Shown here one piece after another: positions 42,930 through 51,583 of a stretch of 64,000 nt of DNA (the first letter of the stretch is position 1; every line of letters starts with the position of its first letter). The translations under genes and the position numbers were made by a program. The notes under the pieces were generated by a model that was not told where the DNA came from, made no database searches, and saw only the letters and a list, made by a program, of their open reading frames with translations. The stretch comes from RH-AL1 sp965277355 (lineage in GTDB: Bacteria > Pseudomonadota > Alphaproteobacteria > Rhizobiales > Beijerinckiaceae), in NCBI GenBank assembly GCA_965277355.1, contig CBDICN010000002.1, forward strand, positions 868,001 to 932,000, read 5' to 3'.

Positions 42930-44835
42930 CTGGCGCGGTACCGTCCAGCGCGTCGAGCTTCCTCAACTCGGCTTTGCTCTCAGCGATGGCCTCCGCGCTC
43001 GTGCGCTTCGGCTTCGGCCGGAACATGCGCAGGACGTTGTCGAACAGCTCGAGCTTCACGCCGGCGCGCTTCATGATGACCGATTGCTGGATGATCGTGA
43101 GCGTGTTGTTGGCCGTCCAGTAGAGCACGAGACCCGACGGGAAGGTCCCGAGCATGAACGTGAAGATCACCGGCATCCAGGAGAAGATCGTCTTTTGGAC
43201 CGGGTCGGTGGGCTCCGGATTCATCTTCATCTGAAGGAACATCGAGAAGCCCATGATCAGCGGCAGGATGCCGATCGCGAGAAAATGGCCGACGAGCGGC
43301 AGCTTGGTCGGGTCATAGGGGAGGAGGCCCAGGAGATTGAAGATGTTGGTCGGATCGGGCTGCGACAGGTCGCGGATCCAGAGGGCGAACGGCGCTTGGC
43401 GCATCTCGATCGAGACGAACAGGACCTTGTACAGCGAGAAGAAGACGGGGATCTGGATCAGCATCGGAAGGCAGCCGAGGATCGGCTGGATCTTCTCGCG
43501 CTTGTAGATCGCCATCATCTCCTGCTGCTGCTTCATCTTGTCGTCGGGATGGCGCTCCTTGAGGGCGGCGAGCTGCGGCTGCACGGCCTTCATCTTCGCC
43601 ATCGACATGTAGGAGCGGTTGGCGAGGGGGAAGAACACCAGCTTGACAAGGAAGGTGACGAGGATGATCGCGAGCCCGTAGTTGCCGACGATCTTGTAGA
43701 TCGAGTTCAGCAGCCAGAACATCTTTTGCGTGAAGAACCAGAGGTACGTGCCCCAGTCGATCATGAGGTTGAACTGCTTGATGCCGAGGTCCTTCTGGTA
43801 GGCGTTCAGCATCGAAACGACCTTGGCGCCGGCGAACAGACGCGAACTGGTCGTGGCGGTGGCGCCCGGCACGACGGTGAGCGCTGGATCGAAGGTGGCG
43901 GTCTGGTAGGTCTTGTCCGCCGAGCCGGTGGCGGAGAAGTCGGCCTCGAACGGCTTCGACTGATCCGGCACCATCGCCGTCGCCCAGTATTGGTCGGTGA
44001 AGCCGGCCCAGCCGCCGATGCCGCTCACCTTCTTGAGCGAGTTCGTTTCTTTCTCGATCTTGCCGTAGGCGATCTCTTCTTCGGTATCGCCGACGTAGCC
44101 GATGTAGCCCTCGTGCAGCACCGAATAGCCAGAAGTCTTCGGCGTACCCTCCCGGTTGATCAGCGAATAGGGGATGAGCGAGACCGGCGCGGAGCCCTTG
44201 TTGTCGACACTCGTCGACACGGAGAACATGTAGTCGTTGTCGATGCTGATCTTGCGCGTGAAGACGAGCCCGTGCCCGTTATCCCACGACAAGGTGACGG
44301 GGCTCGCCGGCGTCAGCGTGTCGCCGGCCGTCTTGCTCCAGACAGTCGAGGGGCCGGGCAGCGCGAGATTGGCACCGCCCTGCGCCAGGAAGCCGGACTC
44401 GGAATAATAGGCGGCCGGCGCGCCCGAGGGCGAGAGCAGCACGATGTCAGGGCTGTTCTTGTCGGGGGTCTCCCGATAGCCCTTCAGCTCGAGATCGTCG
44501 AAGCGCGCACCGGTGAGCGAAATCGAGCCAAGCAGGCTCGGCGTCTCGATTTCGACGCGTTGGCTTTCGGCGAGCGCCGCCTTGCGATCGCGCTGGACGG
44601 CAGCAGTTTGCGGCAATACGCCCCCCTGCGGCGGCGAGTTGATCGTCTGCGGCGGCAGCGCGTTCGGTGCGCCAGGGCGGCCCCCATCGTTCAGAGTCTT
44701 CCTTGAGGCGACCTCGGACTGGCTCTGGCGGGCACGCTCCACTTGCGGGCGGGTCACGAAATAGTTCCAGCCGATCACCACCAAGATGGAGAGGGCGAGC
44801 GCCAAGTAGTAGTTCTTGGTGGTGTCGGGCTTCAT
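42922..44835 (-). CDS. yidC: Membrane protein insertase YidC
   Basis: Inserts and folds inner-membrane proteins alone or with SecYEG. A 637-residue protein with the Gram-negative layout: TM1 YYLALALSILVVIGWNYFV, a large periplasmic domain of about 300 residues, then the core with NYGLAIILVTFLVKLVFFPLA, the hydrophilic hairpin SYMSMAKMKAVQPQLAALKERHPDDK, and helices PVFFSLYKVLFVSIEMRQAPF and GLVLYWTANNTLTIIQQ. Begins 2 bp after rnpA. C-terminal tail is basic. Confidence 0.97.
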   Translation of the reverse strand: MKPDTTKNYYLALALSILVVIGWNYFVTRPQVERARQSQSEVASRKTLNDGGRPGAPNALPPQTINSPPQGGVLPQTAAVQRDRKAALAESQRVEIETPSLLGSISLTGARFDDLELKGYRETPDKNSPDIVLLSPSGAPAAYYSESGFLAQGGANLALPGPSTVWSKTAGDTLTPASPVTLSWDNGHGLVFTRKISIDNDYMFSVSTSVDNKGSAPVSLIPYSLINREGTPKTSGYSVLHEGYIGYVGDTEEEIAYGKIEKETNSLKKVSGIGGWAGFTDQYWATAMVPDQSKPFEADFSATGSADKTYQTATFDPALTVVPGATATTSSRLFAGAKVVSMLNAYQKDLGIKQFNLMIDWGTYLWFFTQKMFWLLNSIYKIVGNYGLAIILVTFLVKLVFFPLANRSYMSMAKMKAVQPQLAALKERHPDDKMKQQQEMMAIYKREKIQPILGCLPMLIQIPVFFSLYKVLFVSIEMRQAPFALWIRDLSQPDPTNIFNLLGLLPYDPTKLPLVGHFLAIGILPLIMGFSMFLQMKMNPEPTDPVQKTIFSWMPVIFTFMLGTFPSGLVLYWTANNTLTIIQQSVIMKRAGVKLELFDNVLRMFRPKPKRTSAEAIAESKAELRKLDALDGTAPGE

Positions 44836-44837
44836 GA

Positions 44838-45248
44838 CTAGACCCTGTTCTTTCTTGATCCCGATCTGTCGGCGCCGCGCGGGGCCGCCTCGTGGACGCC
44901 GCCGACCGCACGGTACAGTTCGCGCCTCAAGTCCTCGAACGGCATGCGGATGGCCTCCAGCCGGCCGACGAACACATAGTCGTGGGCCGGCCTGACCGGG
45001 AGATCCGGTATGGAACGTAGCGCTTCCTTAAGACGCCGGCGCGCCCTGTTGCGAATGACGGCGCAACCGACCTTCTTCGTCAGGGTGAATCCGCAGCGCG
45101 GCGCCAGGTCAGGCGCTTCGCAATCCTCGCGCCGACCGGCCTGCAGGCTGACCGCCTTGCCATGCCAGCGCCGGCCTTTACCCGCGCGCACGAAGTCGGC
45201 GCGTCGCCTGAGCCGGCCTATCGGAAGCGCTTTACCTGGGCTCCGCAT
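44838..45248 (-). CDS. rnpA: Ribonuclease P protein component
   Basis: Protein subunit of RNase P, which matures tRNA 5' ends. A 136-residue basic protein with RLRRRADFVRA at the N-terminus and the RNR signature FTLTKKVGCAVIRNRARRRL, followed by DYVFVGR. The ATG at 45248 follows AAGGG; an upstream GTG at 45269 is possible. It lies 51 bp downstream of rpmH in the classical order. Confidence 0.95.
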   Translation of the reverse strand: MRSPGKALPIGRLRRRADFVRAGKGRRWHGKAVSLQAGRREDCEAPDLAPRCGFTLTKKVGCAVIRNRARRRLKEALRSIPDLPVRPAHDYVFVGRLEAIRMPFEDLRRELYRAVGGVHEAAPRGADRSGSRKNRV

Positions 45249-45299
45249 CGCGCAACCCTTCGCGAACACGTGGCAGCGCCGCGGCCGCCACCATCATCG

Positions 45300-45434
45300 T
45301 TACGCCGACAACCGCTTGCGGCCGCGCGCGCGCCGGGCCGCGATCACCTTGCGGCCGCCGACGGTTTCCATGCGGGCGCGAAAGCCGTGGCGCCGCTTGC
45401 GCACGATTTTCGAAGGTTGGTACGTCCGTTTCAC
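45300..45434 (-). CDS. rpmH: 50S ribosomal protein L34
   Basis: A 44-residue protein read directly: MKRTYQPSKIVRKRRHGFRA, then ARMETVGGRKVIAARRARGR and KRLSA. The sequence is typical of L34. Start codon is GTG at 45434, stop TAA at 45300-45302. First gene of the rpmH-rnpA-yidC-engB operon, 131 bp from a strong promoter. Confidence 0.97.
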   Translation of the reverse strand: MKRTYQPSKIVRKRRHGFRARMETVGGRKVIAARRARGRKRLSA

Positions 45435-45564
45435 TGATCAAACTCCATCCCGACCGGCGCGAGGTGCGCAGTCCCAACAAGCAAGCCGAGAGCCTTGTGC
45501 TGATCTCTTGATCTTGACAGATCGCGCGACGATGCCGCGTCCATACCCGCCAGTTTCGGCGGTC

Positions 45565-45593
45565 TTATAGAGGGAACCTGTTCGCGAAGTCAA
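45565..45593 (-). promoter_or_regulatory. rpmH operon promoter
   Basis: Minus strand TTGACT (45588-45593), 17-nt spacer, CTATAA (45565-45570). Strong sigma-70-type promoter upstream of rpmH. Confidence 0.75.
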
Positions 45594-45741
45594 TTTGTCC
45601 GCCAGCATCGAAGATGCGGGCATCGAGGCCGCCGGATCGAGCTCGCCACCCGGTTTGACCGCGGGTCGGGCCTCGCCTAAAGCCGCATCGACAGGCGAAA
45701 CTGCCTCGCCGACAGTCCTCGCCTCCCGCCTAAGGCTGTCC

Positions 45742-46059
45742 ATGCTTCGCTTGCTCTTCCGCTTCGTCGGCCTCCTCCTGCTCGCCGCCGCTTTCGCCGC
45801 TCTTGTTGTCGACGGGACACGCTCCGTTGCCGCTGGAACGATGGCGATCGTGCCGTTCGGCCGCACGTCGTCGGCGTTGTTCCCAGACGCGTTCCTGAAG
45901 CTGCACAAGACCATCGAGGCCCATCTCCCGATGCTCTGGGATCCCGTGCTCGTCACGCTGTTCTTGTTGCCGACATGGTTGGTGCTGGGCGCGCTCGGCC
46001 TCATCGTTTTCGCGATCACCCGGCGCCGCAGCCCGAAGATCGGCTACAGCCGGCGCTGA
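45742..46059 (+). CDS. Small two-helix membrane protein
   Basis: A 105-residue protein from ATG 45742: first helix LLFRFVGLLLLAAAFAALVV, a middle loop (GTRSVAAGTMAIVPFGRTSSALFPDAF) and a second helix VTLFLLPTWLVLGALGLIVFAI with a basic end. No domain name is known to me; similar proteins sit near rpmH or msrA in related genomes, I believe. The frame is open back to 45595 with a Pro/Ser/Ala-rich stretch, so a longer form is possible. msrA follows 85 bp downstream. Confidence 0.65.
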   Translation: MLRLLFRFVGLLLLAAAFAALVVDGTRSVAAGTMAIVPFGRTSSALFPDAFLKLHKTIEAHLPMLWDPVLVTLFLLPTWLVLGALGLIVFAITRRRSPKIGYSRR

Positions 46060-46144
46060 CGCCGTGCCGCGAGCCGAGCGTCGGCAACATTGCCTTGGCG
46101 GGCCGCATTGCCCATCTCCGATCCCAACGACAGAGGAGCGCCGG

Positions 46145-46801
46145 ATGTTTTCCTTTCGCAAGCCGATGACCTTGCCGACAGAGGCCGAAGCCCTGCCCGG
46201 CCGTACGAGCCCCATTCCGACGGCTGACCGACACTTCGTCAACGGCAGCGCGATCAAGCCGCCGTTCGAGGCGGGCGTCCAGACCGCCATCTTCGGTCTT
46301 GGCTGCTTCTGGGGCGCCGAGCGGATGTTCTGGACGATCCCGGGAGTTGTCTCGACCGCCGTCGGCTATGCGGGCGGCGTGACGCCGAACCCGACCTACG
46401 AGGAAGTGTGCAGCGGCCGCACCGGGCACAACGAGGTGGTCCTCGTCGCCTACGATCCGACGGTGGTGAGCTATCGCGAGCTTGTGAAGCGATTCTTCGA
46501 GGGGCACAACCCGACGCAGGGCATGCGGCAGGGCAACGACAGCGGAACCCAGTATCGTTCCGGCATCTACGGCTCGGAGGAGCAACTCGGCCAGGCCCGC
46601 GAGATCATGGCGCGATACGAGCCCGCGCTTGTCGCCAAGGGGCTGCCGCCGATCACGACGGAGCTGAAACCGACCCCGACCTTCTACTACGCCGAGCCCT
46701 ATCATCAGCAGTACCTTGCTAAGAACCCCGGCGGCTACTGCGGGCTCGGCGGCACCGGCGTAAGCTGCCCGATCGGGACCGCCGCGGTCGCGGCGGAATA
46801 G
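46145..46801 (+). CDS. msrA: Peptide methionine-(S)-S-oxide reductase
   Basis: Repairs oxidised Met residues. A 218-residue MsrA: catalytic Cys in FGLGCFWGAERMFW, substrate-binding AVGYAGGVTPNPTYEEVCSG and GHNEVV, the NDSGTQYRSGIY block, YHQQYLAKNPGGYCGLGG and a C-terminal second Cys in GVSCP for recycling. ATG 46145 after GAGGAG. No signal peptide, so cytosolic. Confidence 0.95.
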   Translation: MFSFRKPMTLPTEAEALPGRTSPIPTADRHFVNGSAIKPPFEAGVQTAIFGLGCFWGAERMFWTIPGVVSTAVGYAGGVTPNPTYEEVCSGRTGHNEVVLVAYDPTVVSYRELVKRFFEGHNPTQGMRQGNDSGTQYRSGIYGSEEQLGQAREIMARYEPALVAKGLPPITTELKPTPTFYYAEPYHQQYLAKNPGGYCGLGGTGVSCPIGTAAVAAE

Positions 46802-47758
46802 CTATCGGGCGCCCATCTGCTGGCCGGGCGCCGCCGCCACGGTGCGGCAGGCCTCCGGCATCCCGGCCATCGTCAAGGGCGGCCGCGGGAATGGCGGCTT
46901 CTTGGCCGGCTTGGGATGCAGGATCGAATCGGAGAACCAGCGCTGGAGGGAGGCATCACATCCCTCGCCGCCCGGTACTTCGGCTTGGTGCTGACACGCG
47001 TTCTCGCCCGGTGGGCAAGCAAGCCGAACATGGAAATGATAGTCGTGGCCGAACATCGGCCGCACCTTGTCGAGCCAGGAGCGGTCGCCGCGCGCTTCGC
47101 GGCAGATCGCTCGCTTGATCGCGGCGTTGACGAAGATGCGCTGGACCTCGGGATCCTCGGCGGCGGCCTTGATGACGTCCATCGTGTCACGCGTGAAAAG
47201 CCGCGGATCGACGTCGCGGCGATCCTCGCGCACGACCATCACCGAGTCCATGAACTCGCGCTCATCTCGGGAAAGGCGGCGCTCCGGCATCGGGCGCAAC
47301 CAGACGTCGACGTCGAGGCCGATCTGGTGCGAGGCATGGCCGCTGATCATCGGACCGCCGCGCGGCTGCGCCATGTCGCCGATCAGGATGCCCGGCCAAC
47401 TGGTGGTTTGCCGGACGCGGTCGGCCAGGCGCTCGACGAAGTTGATGAGCGCGGGATGGCCCCAGAAGCGGTTCCGGGACGGTCGCATGACCTGCCAATC
47501 CGACCCGTCCATCGGCAGCGGGCGGGCGCCGGCGATGCAGCCCTTGGCGTAGAAGCCGAAGACCTGCGTCGCCATCGCGGCCGGCTCGGTCTCGCGGCCG
47601 AACACCTGCTTGGCCGGAAGCCGCGGATCCGAGGGGTCCGCGAGCGGGGCCATCGTGCGCGGCTCCATGGAGCCGCGATCCTGCGCATGAGCGACCAAGC
47701 CGCCCATTAGGACGAACCAACCCGAGACGACAGCCGAGAGTAAAGATCGAGTTTGCAT
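46802..47758 (-). CDS. mepA: Penicillin-insensitive murein endopeptidase
   Basis: Periplasmic zinc LAS peptidase that cuts peptidoglycan cross-links. A 318-residue protein: signal peptide LLSAVVSGWFVLMGGLVAHAQ, zinc ligands in ISGHASHQIGLDVDVW and in FGHDYHFHVRLACP, and cysteines in the C-terminal third that may pair. ATG at 47758, 35 bp from the divergent toxin gene, so their promoters overlap. It converges with msrA, stop codons adjacent. Confidence 0.93.
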   Translation of the reverse strand: MQTRSLLSAVVSGWFVLMGGLVAHAQDRGSMEPRTMAPLADPSDPRLPAKQVFGRETEPAAMATQVFGFYAKGCIAGARPLPMDGSDWQVMRPSRNRFWGHPALINFVERLADRVRQTTSWPGILIGDMAQPRGGPMISGHASHQIGLDVDVWLRPMPERRLSRDEREFMDSVMVVREDRRDVDPRLFTRDTMDVIKAAAEDPEVQRIFVNAAIKRAICREARGDRSWLDKVRPMFGHDYHFHVRLACPPGENACQHQAEVPGGEGCDASLQRWFSDSILHPKPAKKPPFPRPPLTMAGMPEACRTVAAAPGQQMGAR

Positions 47759-47793
47759 TGACCTGATTCCTCTGCCCAAACACTGCCTTTTTG

Positions 47794-48087
47794 ATGACGA
47801 TCGCGCAAATCGGCCGACGCCGGCAGCGATTGCGGCTGGTCTACAGCAAAGATGCTCTGAAGACGTTGAGCCGCCTACCGGTCAATTTGGCCGATCCTAT
47901 TCGAGCAAAGCTCAGGCTCTATGTCGCTGATCCGTCCGCTTTGGCAAACAACGTCAGATCACTTCAAGGCCATGATGGCGTTTTGCGGATGCGCATGGGC
48001 GGTTGGCGCGTCCTTTTCACCGACTCGGGAGAGGTCATCTCCGTCATCAGAATCGCGCCTCGCGGAGCTGCCTATGACGACGTTTAG
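47794..48087 (+). CDS. RelE-superfamily toxin
   Basis: A 97-residue basic protein: LVYSKDALKTLSRLPVNLADPIRAKL, LANNVRSLQGHDGVLRMRMGGWRVLFT and VISVIRIAPRGAAYDDV match the RelE/HigB fold of mRNA-cleaving toxins; the R-M-R-x-G-x-W-R core is present. The likely antitoxin gene begins 11 bp downstream. Start is ATG 47794 (TTG at 47791 adjoins it). It shares a 35-bp divergent region with mepA. Confidence 0.85.
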   Translation: MTIAQIGRRRQRLRLVYSKDALKTLSRLPVNLADPIRAKLRLYVADPSALANNVRSLQGHDGVLRMRMGGWRVLFTDSGEVISVIRIAPRGAAYDDV

Positions 48088-48098
48088 GAGACACTCTG

Positions 48099-48674
48099 GT
48101 GGATGTTCAAAAAATTACCACCGAAAATGGCGATCGTCTCGTGGTGCTCGCTGAAGCCGATTATCTTGCTCTCGTTCGCGCCGCGGAAGATTTGGCGGAC
48201 AGCAAGGCGGTAGCCGCGTTTCGACGGAAGCTGGAGGCCGGCGAGGAAGAACTCGTTCCCTCGGAGATCGTCGACCGCATTCTGAACGGCGAAAGTCGCA
48301 TCAAGGTCTGGCGTGAGCACCGAGGCTTGACATCCAAGGCGCTAGCCGACCGTGCTGGAATCGCGCAGGGTTTTCTTTCCCAGATCGAGACGGGACGCCG
48401 CGAAGGCACGATCGACACCCTGTTGAAGATCGCCGCCGAACTTCATCTTGCTGTCGACGATTTGGTCGAGCAAAAGAACGTCCGCATCGAACGCCTTATC
48501 AATGTCAAACCTGGCATGACGGTCGCGGAGATTGCTCAGGAGGTTCATGCTTCCGAGAGCCACGTAAGAAGGGTTTGCGATTGGCTGTGCGACGAGAAAA
48601 TCGGCAGGGCTTACAAGAACGGTATCCCCCACCGCTTTTATCCCTGCGGCGGAGAAGCCGCCAACCTGACGTAG
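48099..48674 (+). CDS. Composite antitoxin with XRE helix-turn-helix and C-terminal winged helix
   Basis: A 191-residue protein from GTG 48099 (AGGAG upstream). Residues 1-65 look Phd-like (ENGDRLVVLAEADYLALVRAAEDLADSKA). Residues 65-125 form an XRE HTH (IKVWREHRGLTSKALADRAGIAQGFLSQIETGRREG). Residues 140-185 look like a second winged helix (GMTVAEIAQEVHASESHVRRVCDWL). Paired with the RelE-type toxin, it should neutralise the toxin and repress the operon. It is longer than usual HigA/RelB antitoxins because of the extra C-terminal domain. Confidence 0.82.
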   Translation: MDVQKITTENGDRLVVLAEADYLALVRAAEDLADSKAVAAFRRKLEAGEEELVPSEIVDRILNGESRIKVWREHRGLTSKALADRAGIAQGFLSQIETGRREGTIDTLLKIAAELHLAVDDLVEQKNVRIERLINVKPGMTVAEIAQEVHASESHVRRVCDWLCDEKIGRAYKNGIPHRFYPCGGEAANLT

Positions 48675-48692
48675 GCTCCCAAGGAGTGTCGT

Positions 48693-49451
48693 CTAGAAGC
48701 CAGCCGGCTCGTCCGCCTCGCGCTTCCAGCTCTGCCGCGTCTCGCGCGGGTAATCGGGCCGGCGATCGAACATCGCGCGCGCCAGGGAGAACAGCGGCGA
48801 GGCAAGACGATTGACGTCTTCGGCCCGCGACACGATCTTCCCGCCACGCGTGAGTTCCTTGTCGAGCATGGCCATCGTCTGCGCCAGACCCGGATCGTCG
48901 TCGCGGAACCAGCTGCGCAGCACGCGGGTCCAGACCAGCACGAGGCCTTGCAGCTTGACGGTGCCGACAGGTCCCTCCGCATCGATCCCCGCGGCTTCGA
49001 GCATGAAGCGCATGGAATTGAGCTCGAGCCGGTTGACCGCGGCCGCCGCCATCGGCGCGCGGCCGATCCACTCGGAGACGGCCTCAAGGCCGAGCTTGTA
49101 GGGTGTCAGCGCGTCGAGGCGGCGCATCAGCACGTCGAACAGCCGTTCCTTGGCCGGCTCCCCAATCAGGTCGTCGGTCGTGCCGTCGAGCACGATCCTG
49201 TCGATCTTGCGGGAAAAGCCGGCGAGCACCGCACCCTTCGAGGGGAAGGCGTCGCGGAAGTCGGCAAGCGACCGGTTCGCCCGCGTCGCGATGTCGGTGA
49301 TCGTGATGTCTTCCCAGGTCCGCTCGCCTGCGAGCTCCATCAGAGCTTCTATGATCGCGTCCTTCGGCGAGACCTTCGCCGACTGCTTGAGGTCCGCCTG
49401 AGGCGGCAAGGGGCCGGTCGCCTCCTCGGGTCCGTCGTGTTCTGGCGCCAT
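48693..49451 (-). CDS. TetR/COQ9-like family protein
   Basis: A 252-residue protein from ATG 49451. N-terminal TetR-like HTH: DAIIEALMELAGERTWEDITITDIATRANRSLADFRDAFPSKGAVL. The rest, LDALTPYKLGLEAVSEWIG through LQGLVLVWTRVLRSWFRDDDPGLAQTMAMLDKEL, resembles the COQ9/RpsU-divergent-like TetR group of alphaproteobacteria. It could be a regulator or a ubiquinone-related lipid-binding protein; the sequence does not decide. A longer open frame to 50012 overlaps metW and is not real. It is transcribed in the same direction as metX-metW. Confidence 0.7.
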   Translation of the reverse strand: MAPEHDGPEEATGPLPPQADLKQSAKVSPKDAIIEALMELAGERTWEDITITDIATRANRSLADFRDAFPSKGAVLAGFSRKIDRIVLDGTTDDLIGEPAKERLFDVLMRRLDALTPYKLGLEAVSEWIGRAPMAAAAVNRLELNSMRFMLEAAGIDAEGPVGTVKLQGLVLVWTRVLRSWFRDDDPGLAQTMAMLDKELTRGGKIVSRAEDVNRLASPLFSLARAMFDRRPDYPRETRQSWKREADEPAGF

Positions 49452-49561
49452 GCGCGGTCCTCTTCGGCGAGACTGCCTCGCGGTCTGTTTACTCGCTCGC
49501 CGTCGACGTTCCAAGCTTCTGTTGGACGAAGCGACAGCGCGCCCCAGATGGGGTCGCGCGG

Positions 49562-50206
49562 CTAGCGATCGTGGCGCGTCAGCTGGAACACCGCCTGCGC
49601 GCCGAACAGGTTCCAGAACCACCATGGGACGCGCACCTGGATCGGCCGGCCGTTCTGATCGAGCGCCACGGAGCGCTCGATGCGGGCCTCGATCATCTCG
49701 GCGAGGGTGACGAAGTCGCGGATGGTGAAGGCATGGATGTTGGGCGTGTCGAACCATTGGTAGGACAACGCATCCGTGATCGGCATGCGCCCCTTGATGA
49801 GGAGCTGCCCGCGCACCCGCCAGTGGCCGAAATTGGGGAACGACACGACCGCGTGCCGGCCGATCCGCAGCATGTGCTCCAGCACCTGGCGCGGCCGGCG
49901 CGTCGCCTGTAGCGTCTGCGACAGGATCACGAAGTCGAAGGCGTCGTCGGGATAGTCGGCGAGATCGGTATCGGCGTCGCCCTGGATAACCGAGAGGCCG
50001 TTGGCGACGCAATGGTTGACGCCTTTCTGCGACAGCTCGATGCCGCGGGCATCGACGCCGTGCTCCTCGCTGAGATAGTTCAGCAGCGTGCCGTCGCCGC
50101 AGCCGATGTCGAGCACGCGGGTGCGCGGCTCCAGCATCCTGGCGACAACGTAGAGGTCGGGTCGCAGGGTGGCGCGACGGTCGCCCGGCGGGAAGCCTCT
50201 CGTCAT
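49562..50206 (-). CDS. metW: Methionine biosynthesis protein MetW
   Basis: A 214-residue SAM-methyltransferase-fold protein: VLDIGCGDGTLLNYLSEEHGVDARGIELS, VIQGDADTDLADYPDDAFDFVILSQTLQA, VVSFPNFGHWRVR. MetW partners MetX and is needed for its full activity in several proteobacteria. ATG at 50206 overlaps the metX stop as ATGA, so the two are coupled. Confidence 0.93.
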   Translation of the reverse strand: MTRGFPPGDRRATLRPDLYVVARMLEPRTRVLDIGCGDGTLLNYLSEEHGVDARGIELSQKGVNHCVANGLSVIQGDADTDLADYPDDAFDFVILSQTLQATRRPRQVLEHMLRIGRHAVVSFPNFGHWRVRGQLLIKGRMPITDALSYQWFDTPNIHAFTIRDFVTLAEMIEARIERSVALDQNGRPIQVRVPWWFWNLFGAQAVFQLTRHDR

Positions 50207-51378
50207 GCCGGCGGCAGGCCGCGCGCCTTGGCGGCGCCTTCGAGAAACCCGTGCGCCGTGGCGCTGAACTCGGGATCGTCGAGGAGGAAGGCGTCGTGGC
50301 CCCGATCGGTCAGGATGTCGACGAAGGAGACGGAGGCGCCGCCGGCGTTGAGCGCATGGACGATCGCGCGGGAAGCGGAGGTCGGATAGAGCCAGTCCGA
50401 CGAGAACGAGACAACGCAGAATTTGGTCTTCGACTTCTTGAACGCCTGCGCGAGCTGGCCGCCATAATCTTCCGCGAGATCGAAATAGTCGCAGGCGCGC
50501 GTGACGTAGAGGTACGAATTGGCATCGAACCGGTCGACGAAGGAGAGTCCCTGGTAGCGCAGATAGCTTTCGATCTGGAAATCGGCGTCGAAGGAAAAGG
50601 TCGGCGCCTCCCGGCTTTGCAGCTTGCGCCCGAACTTCCGTTGTAGAGCCTGTTCCGACAGGTAGGTGATGTGCGCGGCCATACGCGCGACGGCGAGGCC
50701 CTTCCCCGGATAGGTGTTCTCGTCGAGGTAGCGGCCCTTGCGCCAGTCCGGATCGGCCATCACCGCCTGGCGCCCGACCTCATGGAAGGCGATGTTCTGC
50801 GAGGAATGGCGCGCGGCGGTGGCGATCGGCATCGCCGAGAACACGCGGTCGGGATAGCTCGCCGCCCATTGCAGCACCTGCATTCCGCCCATCGAGCCGC
50901 CGACGACGCCAAACAGCGTCTCAATGCCGAGATCGTCCACAAGCATCGCCTGCGCACGCACCATGTCTCGGATCGTCACCACCGGCAGATCGAGCCCGTA
51001 GGGCCGTCCGGTCGCCGGGTTGGTCGAAGCCGGCCCGGTCGTGCCCATGCAGCCGCCGAGAACGTTGGAGCAGATCACGAAATAGCGGTCGGTATCGATC
51101 GTCTTGCCCGGCCCAACCAGGCTCGTCCACCATCCCTCCTTACCGGTCAGAGGGTGCTGGTTGGCGACGTGCTGGTCGCCGGTGAGCTGGTGACAGACGA
51201 GGATCGCATTGCTCTTGCCCGCGTTCAGCGTGCCGTAGGTCTGGTATGCGATCGTGAACGGCGTCAGCGCAACGCCGGCATCCATCGTCAACGGCCGGTC
51301 CGCGCCGAACGTCACGACACGTGAACTCGGCGTCTCGACCTCGCGCTGCGCGGCAGCCTTCGTCGTCATCAGGTTCAT
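50203..51378 (-). CDS. metX: Homoserine O-acetyltransferase
   Basis: First committed step of methionine synthesis: acetyl-CoA plus homoserine. A 391-residue alpha/beta-hydrolase-fold acyltransferase: AYQTYGTLNAGKSNAILVCH, the HQLTGDQH block, nucleophile elbow GVVGGSMGGMQVLQW, acid in FSSDWLYPT, His in RGHDAFLLDD. The ATG at 51378 gives an N-terminus typical of alphaproteobacteria; no clear Shine-Dalgarno. A promoter lies 43 bp upstream, leaving a leader too short for a SAM riboswitch. Confidence 0.95.
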   Translation of the reverse strand: MNLMTTKAAAQREVETPSSRVVTFGADRPLTMDAGVALTPFTIAYQTYGTLNAGKSNAILVCHQLTGDQHVANQHPLTGKEGWWTSLVGPGKTIDTDRYFVICSNVLGGCMGTTGPASTNPATGRPYGLDLPVVTIRDMVRAQAMLVDDLGIETLFGVVGGSMGGMQVLQWAASYPDRVFSAMPIATAARHSSQNIAFHEVGRQAVMADPDWRKGRYLDENTYPGKGLAVARMAAHITYLSEQALQRKFGRKLQSREAPTFSFDADFQIESYLRYQGLSFVDRFDANSYLYVTRACDYFDLAEDYGGQLAQAFKKSKTKFCVVSFSSDWLYPTSASRAIVHALNAGGASVSFVDILTDRGHDAFLLDDPEFSATAHGFLEGAAKARGLPPA

Positions 51379-51420
51379 CGGCCGGGCCGGCCGTTAGCGG
51401 GATCGAGCATCGTCTAATCT

Positions 51421-51449
51421 ATATGCGGACGGGGTAAAACGCACGTCAA
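51421..51449 (-). promoter_or_regulatory. metX-metW promoter
   Basis: Minus strand TTGACG (51444-51449), 17-nt spacer, GCATAT (51421-51426), ending 42 bp before the metX start. Confidence 0.6.
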
Positions 51450-51507
51450 GGCGACACACGTGTGCAGCGGCGGCAAGCGTCGTTCTCGTGGCAGCGCCGA
51501 CACGCGA

Positions 51508-51539
51508 CGCGGCTTTTGCCAAGCGCCGCGGCTTTTGCC
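51508..51539. repeat. Direct repeat in the metX / chorismate mutase divergent region
   Basis: CGCGGCTTTTGCC occurs twice, at 51508-51520 and 51527-51539, a 19-bp period. It lies between divergent promoters and could be a regulator site. No matching regulator can be named. Confidence 0.5.
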
Positions 51540-51583
51540 TTGTGCTCATCTGGTGACTATGAAGCGCGGTGAATGAGCAGAAC

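Noticed and set aside
48693..50012. 439-codon version of the TetR/COQ9-like gene
   Set aside because: Its first half is the out-of-frame shadow of metW; the ATG at 49451 starts the recognisable HTH domain.
51379..51583. SAM riboswitch upstream of metX
   Set aside because: SAM-II elements are common before met genes in this group, but the promoter leaves only about 35-40 nt of leader and no pseudoknot pattern was found.
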